A stretch of DNA of 64,000 bases from Halosegnis rubeus (GTDB taxonomy: Archaea > Halobacteriota > Halobacteria > Halobacteriales > Haloarculaceae). Both the position numbers and the translations under genes were made by a program. The notes under the pieces are model-generated. The model worked only from the letters and a program-made list of their open reading frames with translations. It was not told the origin of the DNA and did no database searches. This document shows positions 1 to 8,405 of the stretch, in pieces (within the stretch, counting starts at the first letter, position 1; the number at the start of each line of letters is the position of its first letter). Location of the stretch: the NCBI RefSeq assembly GCF_009184545.1, contig NZ_QJOW01000003.1, positions 201,481 through 265,480 of the forward strand. Reading direction: 5' to 3'.

Positions 1-866
1 CCCGTTCGTTCCGGGTAGCCCGGACGCGTCACCTCACCGTTGGAGTCGACGGCCGACCGGACCACCGCAGCGAGCCGGTAGACGCGTGGTACCGACGGGA
101 GTGGTCGCTCGGCGGCGTAGCCGTCCCGAAACGCCGCCTGCAGCGGCTTCGCGTCGCCGTACCACGCACAGATGAGGTGGTCGGCCTTCGCAACCGACAG
201 CGCCGGGTCCGCGGCCAGCGGTTCACCCCAGTCGAGCACGGCCGTCACGCCGGCGTCGTCGTCGTAGACGGCGTTCCCGGGTCGGAAATCCCACGGGTAG
301 AGCCGCGCCGGCGGTCGCTCGGGAAGGTCGGCGTCGGCCAGTGTGGTCTCCACCGGCTCGCGAAGCTCCGCCAGCGACGACGGAAGCGCCGCCAGTCCCT
401 CGGTGAGGTGGTCGTCGAACCACGCCCGCCAGTCGGCGTCGCTCGCACGTAGCTCCCCGTCGACGAGCGTCACGTCGCCGTAGCCGTCGAATCGGAACGT
501 CTCGTGGCAGGCGGCGAGCCAGCGGCCGAACGAGCGAGCGACGGTCTCTCGTGTCGCGAGCGGTAACCCGGCGAACCGCTCGTGGAGGTCGTCGCCGGGC
601 GCTCGCTCGACGACTGCGTAGCGCCCAGCTTCGTACCGTCCCTCCGCGAGAATCGCGGGCATCGGGACGGGCGTTCGCTCGCGGACCGCACGCGCTAGCG
701 CCAACTCGGTCCGGAACGCCGCGGGTCGCGCGGACAGTTGGACCACCACCTCGCGGTCCTCGAGCGTCACAAGATGTGTCTGTTTGTGGTTTCCCCGCTG
801 GACGGGGTTGACCCGCTGTACCGACTGGCCGGGAAGCGCTTCGGTCACGGCGTCGACCGCGTTCAT
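1..866 (-). CDS. APH-family phosphotransferase, 3' end cut by the window
   Basis: The gene runs off the left edge; about 288 codons are visible from the ATG at 866. The fold matches the aminoglycoside phosphotransferase/choline kinase-like family: an N-terminal ATP-binding lobe with the loop GNHKQTHLV (residues 25-33), then the catalytic region PWDFRPGN (191-198) and LDWGEP (211-216). In the usual Brenner motif HxDxxxxN the first residue is His; here it is Tyr/Pro-Trp, while Asp193, Asn198 and the metal-binding-type Asp212 are kept. The N-lobe position often held by ATP-binding Lys reads VVVQL. The substrate cannot be inferred; haloarchaeal members are generally of unknown target and need not be resistance genes. 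The next gene, a HAD phosphatase, starts upstream on the same strand with a 47-bp gap, so co-transcription is likely. Confidence 0.75.
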   Translation of the reverse strand, partial: MNAVDAVTEALPGQSVQRVNPVQRGNHKQTHLVTLEDREVVVQLSARPAAFRTELALARAVRERTPVPMPAILAEGRYEAGRYAVVERAPGDDLHERFAGLPLATRETVARSFGRWLAACHETFRFDGYGDVTLVDGELRASDADWRAWFDDHLTEGLAALPSSLAELREPVETTLADADLPERPPARLYPWDFRPGNAVYDDDAGVTAVLDWGEPLAADPALSVAKADHLICAWYGDAKPLQAAFRDGYAAERPLPSVPRVYRLAAVVRSAVDSNGEVTRPGYPERT

Positions 867-913
867 ATCCTCGAGGTAGGACTGTGGACGTATGGACTCG
901 GCGCTCGCGGCAC

Positions 914-1582
914 TCACGCTCCGAGCACGGCCGCCAGTTCGTCGACCGACCGGAGGGTGTGGGTCGGCCGGCGGTCGCCGGGACCGTCGCCGTCGGCATC
1001 GAGCCACGCGACCGGGAGGCCGGCGTCGAGCGCCCCGTCGACGTCGTGTTCCAGCGAGTTCCCCACGTAGAGGACGCGCTCGGGGGATACTCCGAGGGTG
1101 GCGACCGCGCGGTCGAACGGCTCACGGTGGGGTTTCCGCCGGTCGAGGTCGCCGGCGTACACGACCGGGTCGAACGCGCCGTCGAGTCCGAGCGCGGCGA
1201 GCTTCGTCGACTGTCGCGGTTCCGGTCCGTTCGTGAGCAGTCCGACGGAACCGTTCGCGCGCGCGGCCGCGAGCGCTCGCTCGGCCCCCGGGAGGAAGCT
1301 CACGTCCGTCCAGTCGAGCCGGTCGACGAACGCCTCGGACCACGCGCGAGCGTCGAGCTCGCAGTCGTGGTCGGCGGCGACGCGCGCGATTCCGTCTGCG
1401 AGCTGTTCGGTCTCGCCCTCGAACTCAGTAATCGCGCGCATCGCGGTCCACAGGTCGGCTGGCTCGCCGACCGGCTCGACGCCGAGGTCCTCGAAGGCAC
1501 CGTGAAAGACTGGCTCGATGGCCTGCTCGTGGCGACAGAGCGTGCCGTCGAGGTCGAACAACACCGCGGCGTACCGTCCCAT
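914..1582 (-). CDS. HAD-superfamily hydrolase (phosphoglycolate phosphatase-like)
   Basis: A 222-aa cytosolic HAD hydrolase. Motif I is LFDLDGTL near the N-terminus (nucleophile Asp10), followed by a helical cap domain (about residues 15-90), motif II GLLTNGP, motif III Lys in RRKPHREP, and motif IV VLYVGNSLEHDVDGA with the metal-binding acidic residues. This is the subfamily I arrangement of phosphoglycolate phosphatase and pyrimidine 5'-nucleotidase-like enzymes; the substrate cannot be read from sequence. I chose the ATG at 1582 because the HAD motif starts nine residues later; a longer in-frame extension to 1690 would overlap the neighbour's promoter. It lies just upstream of the APH-like gene on the same strand and is divergent from the squalene/phytoene synthase gene. 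Confidence 0.88.
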   Translation of the reverse strand: MGRYAAVLFDLDGTLCRHEQAIEPVFHGAFEDLGVEPVGEPADLWTAMRAITEFEGETEQLADGIARVAADHDCELDARAWSEAFVDRLDWTDVSFLPGAERALAAARANGSVGLLTNGPEPRQSTKLAALGLDGAFDPVVYAGDLDRRKPHREPFDRAVATLGVSPERVLYVGNSLEHDVDGALDAGLPVAWLDADGDGPGDRRPTHTLRSVDELAAVLGA

Positions 1583-1689
1583 ACACGCGGAAGGGACTGC
1601 GTCGATGCAAGAGTTTCGGGGACGGCAGACGACAGAACCCGAACGAATCCCCACGGGGCTTTTGTACCAGCGGCCGGTCTTACCATACA

Positions 1690-2763
1690 ATGAGTGATTC
1701 GCCCGGCAATCACCCGTCGATTTCGGCGGCGACGCCGGCTACAGACGCCGACCGAGCGTGGACGTTTGAGGCCGTCCACTCCGTGTCTCGGACGTTCACG
1801 CTCACCATCGAACTCTTAGAAGAGCCTGTCGACGCCTGGGTCTGTACCGGTTATCTACTCTGCCGTATCGCCGACACCATCGAGGACGACCCGTCGATTT
1901 CACCCCGCGAGCGCGCTCGCCTGCTCGAGCTGTACGACGACGTGCTCGACCCCGACCACCCCGCGACCGTCGAGACGTTCCTCACCGAGGTCGAACCCCA
2001 CCGACCCGAGGACCCCAACGCAGACTGGCAGGTCGTCGGCGACACCGAGCGCGTCTTTCGCGTCTTCGCCTCGCTTGACCCCGACGTGCAGGCCGCCATG
2101 CGCTCTGTCGTCCGCGAGATGGCCACCGGAATGGCCGACTTTCTGCGCGACCACGCCGACGAGGGGGGGCTTCGGCTCCGCACTGTCGACGAACTGGAGG
2201 AGTACTGTTGGTACGTCGCCGGCACCGTCGGCAAGCTGCTCTCGAACCTCTTTCGCGTCTACGGCGCGGAGGAGACCGACCCCGAGGACGCCCGTCAGTT
2301 CGCGCTTTTACTCCAGCTCGTCAACATCGCGAAGGACGTGCGCGACGACTACGAGACGGAAAACAATGTCTATCTACCGGGTGAACTGCTCGAAGCCGAA
2401 GGTATCGACCACGAGGCCGTCGCAGATCCGAGCGCGACCGACTCCGTCGCCCGCGTCGTCGCCCGCATCACCGACCGCGCTACGAACTACGCCGACGGCG
2501 CACGCCGGTATCTCCGCACCCTGCCCGAGGACGAAATCGGTATCCTCGCCGGGATGGGAATGCCGTATCTGCTCGCTATCGCCACCATCCGCGAGCTGAA
2601 CGAGCGCGCTCACGAGGCCGTCACCACCATCGACGCGGTGAAGATGAGCCGCGAGGAGGTCGAACTCCTGTACGCCGAGATGGCGAGCGACGTGACCCAC
2701 GAGAAAATCGACCGACTGGCCGAGACGGTCCGCGAGCGACCGTACACGGCCTCCGAGGACTGA
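1690..2763 (+). CDS. Squalene/phytoene synthase family protein (probably squalene synthase type)
   Basis: A 357-aa all-helical prenyltransferase that condenses two prenyl diphosphates head to head. The first Asp-rich Mg-binding motif is CRIADTIEDD (about residues 57-66), preceded by SRTFTLTIELL; the second is NIAKDVRDDYETENNVYLP (about 213-231). The flap-side sequence and the wording around the first motif look more like haloarchaeal farnesyl-diphosphate farnesyltransferases than like the shorter CrtB phytoene synthases, so squalene for membrane squalenes/menaquinone-rich membranes is the likelier product; this is inference. The ATG at 1690 sits directly after a pyrimidine-rich stretch with little room for a leader. 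Divergent from the HAD gene; the downstream aldehyde dehydrogenase remnant is unrelated. Confidence 0.85.
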   Translation: MSDSPGNHPSISAATPATDADRAWTFEAVHSVSRTFTLTIELLEEPVDAWVCTGYLLCRIADTIEDDPSISPRERARLLELYDDVLDPDHPATVETFLTEVEPHRPEDPNADWQVVGDTERVFRVFASLDPDVQAAMRSVVREMATGMADFLRDHADEGGLRLRTVDELEEYCWYVAGTVGKLLSNLFRVYGAEETDPEDARQFALLLQLVNIAKDVRDDYETENNVYLPGELLEAEGIDHEAVADPSATDSVARVVARITDRATNYADGARRYLRTLPEDEIGILAGMGMPYLLAIATIRELNERAHEAVTTIDAVKMSREEVELLYAEMASDVTHEKIDRLAETVRERPYTASED

Positions 2764-2986
2764 CGCGCGACTGCGGCCGCTGTCTGGCTTCTATCGAAGA
2801 GTGAAAACGAGGCGTCTACTCGTCGAGTCGTTTCGGCTGTGGTCCGTGGCGCGGCTGGAGCGGAATCAGTCGACGGTTGGTGGTCGGTGTCGGACGAGTC
2901 GTGGTGCGTGTTGCGGTTTGCGTTGTCATGCGGGATATGGTCAGGTCGGTCTGTGAGCGGTGCGCCGGGTCACGGAGCCTGCCGAT
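2764..2986. other. Intergenic stretch without a recognisable gene
   Basis: Between the synthase stop and the aldehyde dehydrogenase remnant I find no gene. Base composition is uneven: a GT-rich segment (2840-2960) is followed by an AT-richer patch around 3010-3040. It lies where the missing 5' part of the aldehyde dehydrogenase gene would be expected, so it probably marks a deletion or rearrangement joint. No direct repeats or insertion-sequence ends were recognised. Confidence 0.5.
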
Positions 2987-4117
2987 ATGCTACCATACCC
3001 TCACTGCGAGAGTATCTATAATAAATGTTCATGTTCTATTCCGGTCCTGCACGTCCGCGGCATCGTCAAGCGCCAGCCCAAGGGCGTCGTCACGGTCATC
3101 TCTCCGTGGAACTTCCCGCTGAATCTGTCGATGCGCGCCATCGCGCCCGCCGTCGCGCTCGGCAACACCGTCGTCGTGAAGCCGGCGACCAATACGCCGG
3201 TCGTCGGCGGCCTGCTCTTCGGCACGCTCGCCGAGGCCGCGGGCATCCCCGACGGCGCCATCAACGTCGTCACCGGCCGCGGCTCTGACGTCGGTGACGC
3301 CGTCGCCAGCCACTCCGAAAGCGACGCCGTCGCCTTCACCGGTTCCACGCCGGTCGGAAAACACGTCGCGGGTCTCGCGGCCGAGAACCTCGCGATTCAG
3401 GCGATGGAACTCGGCGGCAACAACGCCCACGTCGTCACCGAGAGCGCCGACCTCGATGCGGCCATCGACAGCGCCGTCTTCGGCACCTTCGTCCACCAAG
3501 GGCAGGTGTGTATCTCTATCAACCGCCACATCGTCCACGAGTCGGTGTACGACGAGTACGTGGAACGACTCACCGAGCGCGCCGAGTCGCTGCCCGCCGG
3601 CTCTGCCCACGACGACACCGTCGTCGGCCCTATCATCGACGAGAGCCAGCGCGACGAGATGCTGGAGTACGTCGAGGAGACGGTCGAGGCCGGCGCGACC
3701 CTCGAAACCGGCGGCTCCACGGTCAAACTCGACGGCGTCGACGACTCGCTCGTCGTCGAACCGACCGTCCTCTCGGACGTGACCAACGTCATGGCCGCCG
3801 CCTGCAACGAGCACTTCGGCCCCATCGCGCCGGTCATCCCGTTCGAGACCGTCGACGAGGCGGTCGACCTCGCCAACGCGACGGAGTACGGGCTGTCGGG
3901 GTCGGTCCACGGTGACCTCGATACCGCCCTCGATATCGCCGACCGCATGGATACCGGCCACGTCAACGACCAGCCAATCAACGACGAGGCACACGTCCCC
4001 TTCTCGGGCACCAACGCCTCCGGGATGGGCGGGTACAACAGCGAGACTATCATGAACGAACTCACCGAGACGAAGTGGATTTCGCTCCAGCGCGACGAGC
4101 GCGAGTACCCCTTCTAA
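2987..4117 (+). pseudogene. Aldehyde dehydrogenase, N-terminal part deleted
   Basis: Recognisable NAD(P)-dependent aldehyde dehydrogenase homology starts abruptly near 3057 (GIVKRQPKGVV, then VISPWNFPLNLS) and continues to a normal C-terminus. Present are the cofactor-site Lys (VVVKPA), the FTGSTPVGK loop, the general base Glu in MELGGNN, and the catalytic Cys in HQGQVCISINR. Family proteins are usually about 480-500 aa; here only about 350 aa of homology remain, so roughly the first 130 residues of the NAD-binding domain are absent. The reading frame upstream is open to ATG 2987 or GTG 2960, but the roughly 23 extra residues do not look like the family. No frameshift is seen downstream, so the loss may be recent. 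Without this segment the NAD fold and oligomer contacts should fail; hence called a pseudogene. Confidence 0.75.
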
Positions 4118-4164
4118 ACCGCCGGTCGCTCCAGGCTTTTGCTGCTGGCGGTATTAATACGAGT

Positions 4165-5244
4165 ATGCCAGCTATCGGTGTCATCGGAGCCGGAGCCGCG
4201 AGCGCCGCCGCCACGTACGTCCTCGATACCGCCCTTCCCGAGGCGAGCGTGACCGTCCTCGAAAAGTCGGGGGGCGTCTGTGGCCGCGCGGCCACCCGCC
4301 GGCGCGGCGACTACGAGTACGTCTACGACTACGGCGCGAACTACGTGAAGGACGACGACGAACGCGTCACCGACCTGCTCACCGAGCAGCTCGATTCCGA
4401 CGGGCTCGTCGACGCCAGTGAACCTATCTACGTCTTCGAGGACGACGGCGAGATACAGGAGGGTCGCGACGCCGACGACCACAAGTGGAGCTACGAGCGC
4501 GGCCTGACCCAAATCGCGAAGCGTCTCTTTGGTGAGACCGACGCCGACATCCACCGACGAACGCGCGTCGAGACCATCGAGCGCGACGGCGAGCAGTGGC
4601 GACTCCACGCCACCGACGGAGGTGGTGGCGACTCCGCGTCTGACGCCACCGCCGGCGACTCATGGGGTCCTTTCGACGCCCTGCTCGTGAACCCGCCCGC
4701 TCCCCAGACCGCCCAACTACTCCGCGATGCCGACTGGGACCACGACGTGCGCGAGACCCTCGCCGAGGCCTGCGAGGCCGTCCCCTATCGGAGTGTCTAC
4801 ACCACCGTCCTCGGCTACGAGTTCGACCTCGACGCTCCCTACTACGGACTTGTCAACGTCGACAAGAACCACGAGGTCGGCTGGCTCTCCCGCGAGGAGT
4901 GTAAGGCCGGCCACGTTCCCGACGGCCAGTCCGTCCTCGTCGTGCAGGCGAACCACCAGTGGTCACTCGACCACTACGACGACGACCCCGAATCCAACGT
5001 CGCCGCGCTGGCCGACCACGCCGCCGACATCGTCGGCGACGACCGCCTGCGCGACCCGGCGTGGTCGGACCACCAGGGCTGGCGGTACGCGCTCCCCGAC
5101 GACGGCGTCGCGCACGGACCCGTCGACAGCGCCGAATCACACGGTCTCTACTGTCTCGGCGACTGGGTCGGCGGCGAAGCGCGGCTTCACGTCGCACTCA
5201 GAAACGGACTCGACACCGGCGAACGGCTCGCCTACTCGCTGTAG
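4165..5244 (+). CDS. FAD/NAD(P)-binding amine-oxidase-like oxidoreductase
   Basis: A 359-aa flavoprotein. The N-terminus carries the dinucleotide-binding fold IGVIGAGAASAAATY followed by LEKSGGVCGRAATRR, the layout of the renalase/amine-oxidase branch (FAD-dependent oxidoreductases such as Synechocystis slr1300-like and renalases). A C-terminal GLYCLGDWVGGEARLHVAL motif closes the FAD site. The substrate is unknown. The ATG at 4165 was chosen because it immediately precedes the Rossmann motif and has a TATA-like TATTAATACG 10-15 bases ahead, so a leaderless or very short leader transcript is likely. It follows the aldehyde dehydrogenase remnant by 47 bases on the same strand and precedes the convergent tRNA-Gln. 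Confidence 0.82.
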   Translation: MPAIGVIGAGAASAAATYVLDTALPEASVTVLEKSGGVCGRAATRRRGDYEYVYDYGANYVKDDDERVTDLLTEQLDSDGLVDASEPIYVFEDDGEIQEGRDADDHKWSYERGLTQIAKRLFGETDADIHRRTRVETIERDGEQWRLHATDGGGGDSASDATAGDSWGPFDALLVNPPAPQTAQLLRDADWDHDVRETLAEACEAVPYRSVYTTVLGYEFDLDAPYYGLVNVDKNHEVGWLSREECKAGHVPDGQSVLVVQANHQWSLDHYDDDPESNVAALADHAADIVGDDRLRDPAWSDHQGWRYALPDDGVAHGPVDSAESHGLYCLGDWVGGEARLHVALRNGLDTGERLAYSL

Positions 5245-5246
5245 AC

Positions 5247-5273
5247 TCGCTGCGTTCCCTACCTCGAATCCAG
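5247..5273. repeat. Inverted T-arm copy in the 3' flank of tRNA-Gln
   Basis: Positions 5264-5273 (TCGAATCCAG) are the exact reverse complement of tRNA-Gln positions 5313-5322 in the T-arm. Just before it lie a CTCGCTGCG stretch and TTCCCT (5255-5260), the same order of elements seen in the 3' flanks of tRNA-Val and tRNA-Phe in this window. Here the outer direct copy of the tRNA 3' end is missing, possibly because the oxidoreductase gene ends at 5244. A pre-tRNA read into this trailer could pair it with the T-arm over 10 bp. Function unknown. Confidence 0.45.
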
Positions 5274-5303
5274 CAACTGCTGACGGTGTTGTCGTGGAAG
5301 AAG

Positions 5304-5376
5304 TAGTCCGTACTGGATTCGAACCAGTGTCGTTGCCCCCAGAAGGCAACAGGATTGGCCACTACCCTAACGGACT
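5304..5376 (-). tRNA. tRNA-Gln (anticodon CUG)
   Basis: Read on the minus strand, the acceptor arm AGTCCGT (5370-5376) pairs over seven bases with ACGGACT (5305-5311); the discriminator is A from 5304. The T-arm ACTGG-TTCGAAT-CCAGT is perfect, and the anticodon stem TTGCC/GGCAA encloses the loop TTCTGGG, giving anticodon CTG. CCA is not encoded. The 3' flank contains an inverted copy of the T-arm, and an HNH endonuclease gene lies 58 bases upstream of the 5' end. Confidence 0.93.
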
Positions 5377-5434
5377 GTGCAACTACCGATAGCGCGTTAG
5401 GTCATATGAGGCTTGCGAAAGCCGCCGCTCTCGG

Positions 5435-6007
5435 TCACTCTGCGTCCTCGGAGGCGTAATGTTCTTTCCGATGGCAGTTCGCACAGAGCACGATACACTT
5501 GCGTATCTCCTCACGGATGGACGGTTTCGAAAACGCCCGATTCACCATCCGCGCGACCCCGTCTCGCTTCTCGACTCCTTCCGGATGGTGGAAGTCGAGA
5601 CACGCCGGATGGGGTTCGCCACAGCGCTCACAGCGACAGTGCTCGCGTTTGTACTCCGTGAGCCACGCTCGAAGCTCACGCCGCCGTCGCTTCTTCTTTC
5701 CCTGCTGTCGGTCGCGGTTCTTCCGATACCACCGTTGGTGTGGCGACAGCTCTTCCCACACCTCGTCGTCGTCGAGTTCCACGTCGTCTGGCTTCGGCGC
5801 AGTCCGCGAGATGCCGGTCTGTCCGCCGGCCTCGACCGTCTCCAACCCGGCCTGCTCTTTTGCCTCGTTCCAGCCACCGACCACTCGCATGATTGTGGTC
5901 GACGCCGGCTGATGCCCCAGCTTCTCGTACTGAACCTTCGACGGCGATTCACCGAGGTCGGCTGCTGCCCGACGGAGTGCGTCCAGACACTCCTGTTCGG
6001 TCGTCAT
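5435..6007 (-). CDS. HNH endonuclease with homing-endonuclease-associated repeat
   Basis: A 190-aa DNA-binding nuclease. The N-terminal segment (ECLDALRRAAADLGESPS, QYEKLG, VVGGWNEAKEQAG; residues 5-55) matches the small helical repeat found in homing-endonuclease-associated and HNH proteins. A basic linker (QQGKKKRRRRELRAWL) leads into a zinc-stabilised HNH domain: CRCERCG, the HH pair in LDFHHPEG, and CIVLCANCHRKEHY at the C-terminus. The ATG at 6007 was chosen as the first codon of the repeat; the open frame upstream reads through non-homologous sequence. It stands 58 bp from tRNA-Gln and could be a free-standing homing or restriction-type nuclease; no intron or intein was found nearby. 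The promoter-side neighbour is the AIR-synthase-like gene 25 bp upstream, same strand. Confidence 0.8.
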   Translation of the reverse strand: MTTEQECLDALRRAAADLGESPSKVQYEKLGHQPASTTIMRVVGGWNEAKEQAGLETVEAGGQTGISRTAPKPDDVELDDDEVWEELSPHQRWYRKNRDRQQGKKKRRRRELRAWLTEYKREHCRCERCGEPHPACLDFHHPEGVEKRDGVARMVNRAFSKPSIREEIRKCIVLCANCHRKEHYASEDAE

Positions 6008-6032
6008 AGCTCGGGTCGCGCGTAATCCGTTA

Positions 6033-7040
6033 TCAACGCTCGCTCCGATACTCGTCGTAGGCTGCCCACGAGGGGTCACTCCCCGGATGTTCGAGCCGCT
6101 CGCCGGACTCGAAGACGCCCTCGCCCGCCGACACCGTGCCGACGACCGCGGCTGGCGTCCCCTGTTCGTCGAGTCGCTCGACCGCGCGCTCGGCGTCGTC
6201 GGGGTCGATAGCGACCAACAGCGTCCCCGAGGAGGTGACCTGCAGAGGGTCGACGCCGATGGCGTCACAGACGGCCCGCACGCCGTCGGCGTAGGTGAAC
6301 GCGTCGCGGTCGATGTCCACCCGGACGCCGGCGCTGTCGGCCATCTCGACGAGCCCGCCCTGCACCCCGCACTCGGTGGCGTCGTGCATCGCGTGGGTGT
6401 CGAACTCGGCGAGCGCGAGCGCGTCCTCGACGCAAGCCACGTCGTCGAGTCGGGCTTGGCCGGCGGCGACCGTCTCGGCGTCGAGACCCAACTGCTCGGG
6501 GAACATCGAGGCGAACAGGCCGGCGGTCTCGCTCGCTGGACCGGTCGTCACGAGCAGGGCGTCGCCGGGCTGTGCGCCGTCGGGTCGAATCACCTCCTCG
6601 TGGTCGCCGACGCCCAGGATGGTCGCCGCACCGACCCACGGGAACTGGACGCCGGCGTAGCGGGCGGTGTGGCCGGTGGCGACGCTCACGCCGAGTTCGC
6701 GGGCGCGGTCGTCCATCGCGCGCCACGCGTCGCCGAACTGCGCGTCGGTCATCTCCGGCGGGAGACTGAATCCGACGGCGAGATGGCTCGGCGAGATACC
6801 GGCGACAGCCACGTCCGCGAGACAGATATCGAGAGCGAACCGGCCGGCGCGCTCGAAGCCGAGTCCCGGCGGGAGCGACAGCGGGTCGGTCGCGACCACG
6901 AGCGCCTGCCCGCCGATGTCGAGCACGCCGAAATCCACGCCGGCCTGCGGACCGATGCGGACGTCCTCGCGGTCCGTGCCGAGATGCGGATAAATCGTCT
7001 CGCGGAAGAACTGGCCGCCGACCTTGCCGAGTTCGGGCAT
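6033..7040 (-). CDS. AIR-synthase-related protein (PurM/HypE/ThiL superfamily)
   Basis: A 335-aa protein with the two-domain PurM-like ATP-binding fold. It opens with PELGKVGGQFF, and has the GVDFGVLDIGG, VATDPLSLPPG and DICLADVAVAGISP segments of the N-terminal domain (acidic Mg-ATP residues), then HAMHDATECGVQGGL and QVTSSGTLLVAI in the C-terminal domain. The wording is closest to archaeal HypE-like/AIR-synthase-related proteins rather than true PurM. There are no hydrogenase genes nearby, so a role in hydrogenase maturation is not supported here; the reaction is unknown. The ATG at 7040 was preferred to 7067 because homology starts at MPELGKVGG. Divergent from purO, with a 105-bp shared upstream region. 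Confidence 0.78.
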   Translation of the reverse strand: MPELGKVGGQFFRETIYPHLGTDREDVRIGPQAGVDFGVLDIGGQALVVATDPLSLPPGLGFERAGRFALDICLADVAVAGISPSHLAVGFSLPPEMTDAQFGDAWRAMDDRARELGVSVATGHTARYAGVQFPWVGAATILGVGDHEEVIRPDGAQPGDALLVTTGPASETAGLFASMFPEQLGLDAETVAAGQARLDDVACVEDALALAEFDTHAMHDATECGVQGGLVEMADSAGVRVDIDRDAFTYADGVRAVCDAIGVDPLQVTSSGTLLVAIDPDDAERAVERLDEQGTPAAVVGTVSAGEGVFESGERLEHPGSDPSWAAYDEYRSER

Positions 7041-7127
7041 ACGCCCGCTGACTCGCGCCACCGGCAAAGCCGTCCCGCTTGCTCTGCCGTTGGACAGGAG
7101 TGTCTAATCGCCACGGCTAAGTTGTGA

Positions 7128-7139
7128 AGCTGTACAGCT
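7128..7139. promoter_or_regulatory. 12-bp perfect palindrome in the purO upstream region
   Basis: AGCTGTACAGCT is self-complementary over all 12 bases and ends seven bases before the purO ATG, in the region shared with the divergent AIR-synthase-like gene. Its place at or just after the expected transcription start fits a repressor operator, but no regulator is known to bind it. Confidence 0.3.
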
Positions 7140-7145
7140 GTGTGC

Positions 7146-7718
7146 ATGTACGTTGGCCGATTCGTCGTCGTCTCGCCGGAGGTTGCCGCCTACCGCGTCT
7201 CCTCGCGCTCGTTCCCAAATCGTCACGTGTACGAGCGCAACGGCGCGCTCGTCGTCGGGCCGACCGCCGACGCCCCCGAGACCGACAATCCGTATATCGC
7301 CTACAACTGCGTCCGGACGACCGACGACACCGCCGTCGTCGGCAACGGGAGCCACGTCGACCCAATCGCCGAGAAGCTCGCGCTCGGCTACCCGGCGCGT
7401 GACGCGCTCGTCACCGCGCTTCACGCTCTCGACTTCGAAAAGGACGACTACGACACGCCCCGCGTCGCCGGCACCGTCTCCGAGGCAGGCGCGTACATCG
7501 CCACCGTCCGCCGGGACGCCCTCCACGTGCAGGAGGTCACGGAGCCGACGCTCGTCGCCACCTACGAGCGGGACGCGCCCGCCGGCTACGACCTCGACGC
7601 GACCGAGCCCGCGGCCGCGGCCCGCGAACTGTACGACGCCGACTTCGAGCATAGGGTCTGTGCGGTGGCCGTCGCTCCTGTCGACGGTGGATTCGAGACG
7701 GCCTACGTAAACGAGTAG
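7146..7718 (+). CDS. purO: IMP cyclohydrolase, archaeal type
   Basis: A 190-aa enzyme closing the second ring in purine synthesis (FAICAR to IMP). The N-terminal [20 protein letters not shown], the SRSFPNR segment, and [23 protein letters not shown] are typical of archaeal PurO, which is unrelated to bacterial PurH-C. The ATG at 7146 is chosen over an in-frame GTG two codons upstream because family members start MYVGR. It is divergent from an AIR-synthase-fold protein, although that neighbour is not clearly a purine gene. The metallophosphoesterase gene follows 36 bases downstream. Confidence 0.93.
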   Translation: MYVGRFVVVSPEVAAYRVSSRSFPNRHVYERNGALVVGPTADAPETDNPYIAYNCVRTTDDTAVVGNGSHVDPIAEKLALGYPARDALVTALHALDFEKDDYDTPRVAGTVSEAGAYIATVRRDALHVQEVTEPTLVATYERDAPAGYDLDATEPAAAARELYDADFEHRVCAVAVAPVDGGFETAYVNE

Positions 7719-7754
7719 CCCCAGGTTGAAGCCGCCGGCGACAGAACCCTGCGT

Positions 7755-8405
7755 ATGCTCGTCGGCGTCCTCTCTGATATCCACGGCAACAAGCCGGCCC
7801 TCGACGCGGTGCTCGATGATCTGCCCGCCGTCGACGCGTTGGTCTGTGCGGGCGACGTGGTCGGCTACAATCCGTGGCCCGGCTACTGTGTCGACACCCT
7901 CCGTGAACGAGACGCGCCGACGGTGCGAGGCAACCACGACCGCGCCGTCGTCACCGACACCAGCTTCGGGTTCAACTCTATGGCCGGCGCGGGCGTCCGG
8001 TACGCGCGCGAGCACCTCACGGACGCACAGTTCGCGTGGCTGGAGTCGCTGCCGACCGAACACAGGAGCTACGGCATCGACATCGTCCACGGACACCCCG
8101 ACGACCCCGACCGCTACACCTACCCCGACATGTTCAGCGAGTCGCTGCTCGACGGGGACGCGCTCGTCATGGGCCACACCCACGTCCAACACCACGAGCG
8201 GTACGACTCCGGCGTCGTCCTGAACCCAGGCAGCGTGGGCCAACCCCGCGACGGTGACCCCGACGCGGCGTACGCACTACTCGACACGGACGACTGGACG
8301 GTCGAGGAGCGCCGCGTCGGCTACGACATCGAGCGCGTGGTCGAGCGAGTCACAGAGACCGACCTGCCCGCAGAAATCGGAATGCGGCTCCGGAAAGGCC
8401 GCTAG
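7755..8405 (+). CDS. YfcE/MJ0936-like metallophosphoesterase
   Basis: A 216-aa cytosolic phosphodiesterase of the calcineurin-like fold. Metal-binding blocks appear in the usual order: LSDIHGN (residues 6-12), CAGDVVGYNP (about 33-42), RGNHDRAV (about 59-66), VHGHPDD, and MGHTHVQHHER near residues 140-150. Such enzymes hydrolyse phosphodiesters with Mn or Ni in vitro; the physiological substrate is unclear. Its stop codon overlaps the stop of the convergent aspartate kinase gene by four bases. Confidence 0.88.
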   Translation: MLVGVLSDIHGNKPALDAVLDDLPAVDALVCAGDVVGYNPWPGYCVDTLRERDAPTVRGNHDRAVVTDTSFGFNSMAGAGVRYAREHLTDAQFAWLESLPTEHRSYGIDIVHGHPDDPDRYTYPDMFSESLLDGDALVMGHTHVQHHERYDSGVVLNPGSVGQPRDGDPDAAYALLDTDDWTVEERRVGYDIERVVERVTETDLPAEIGMRLRKGR

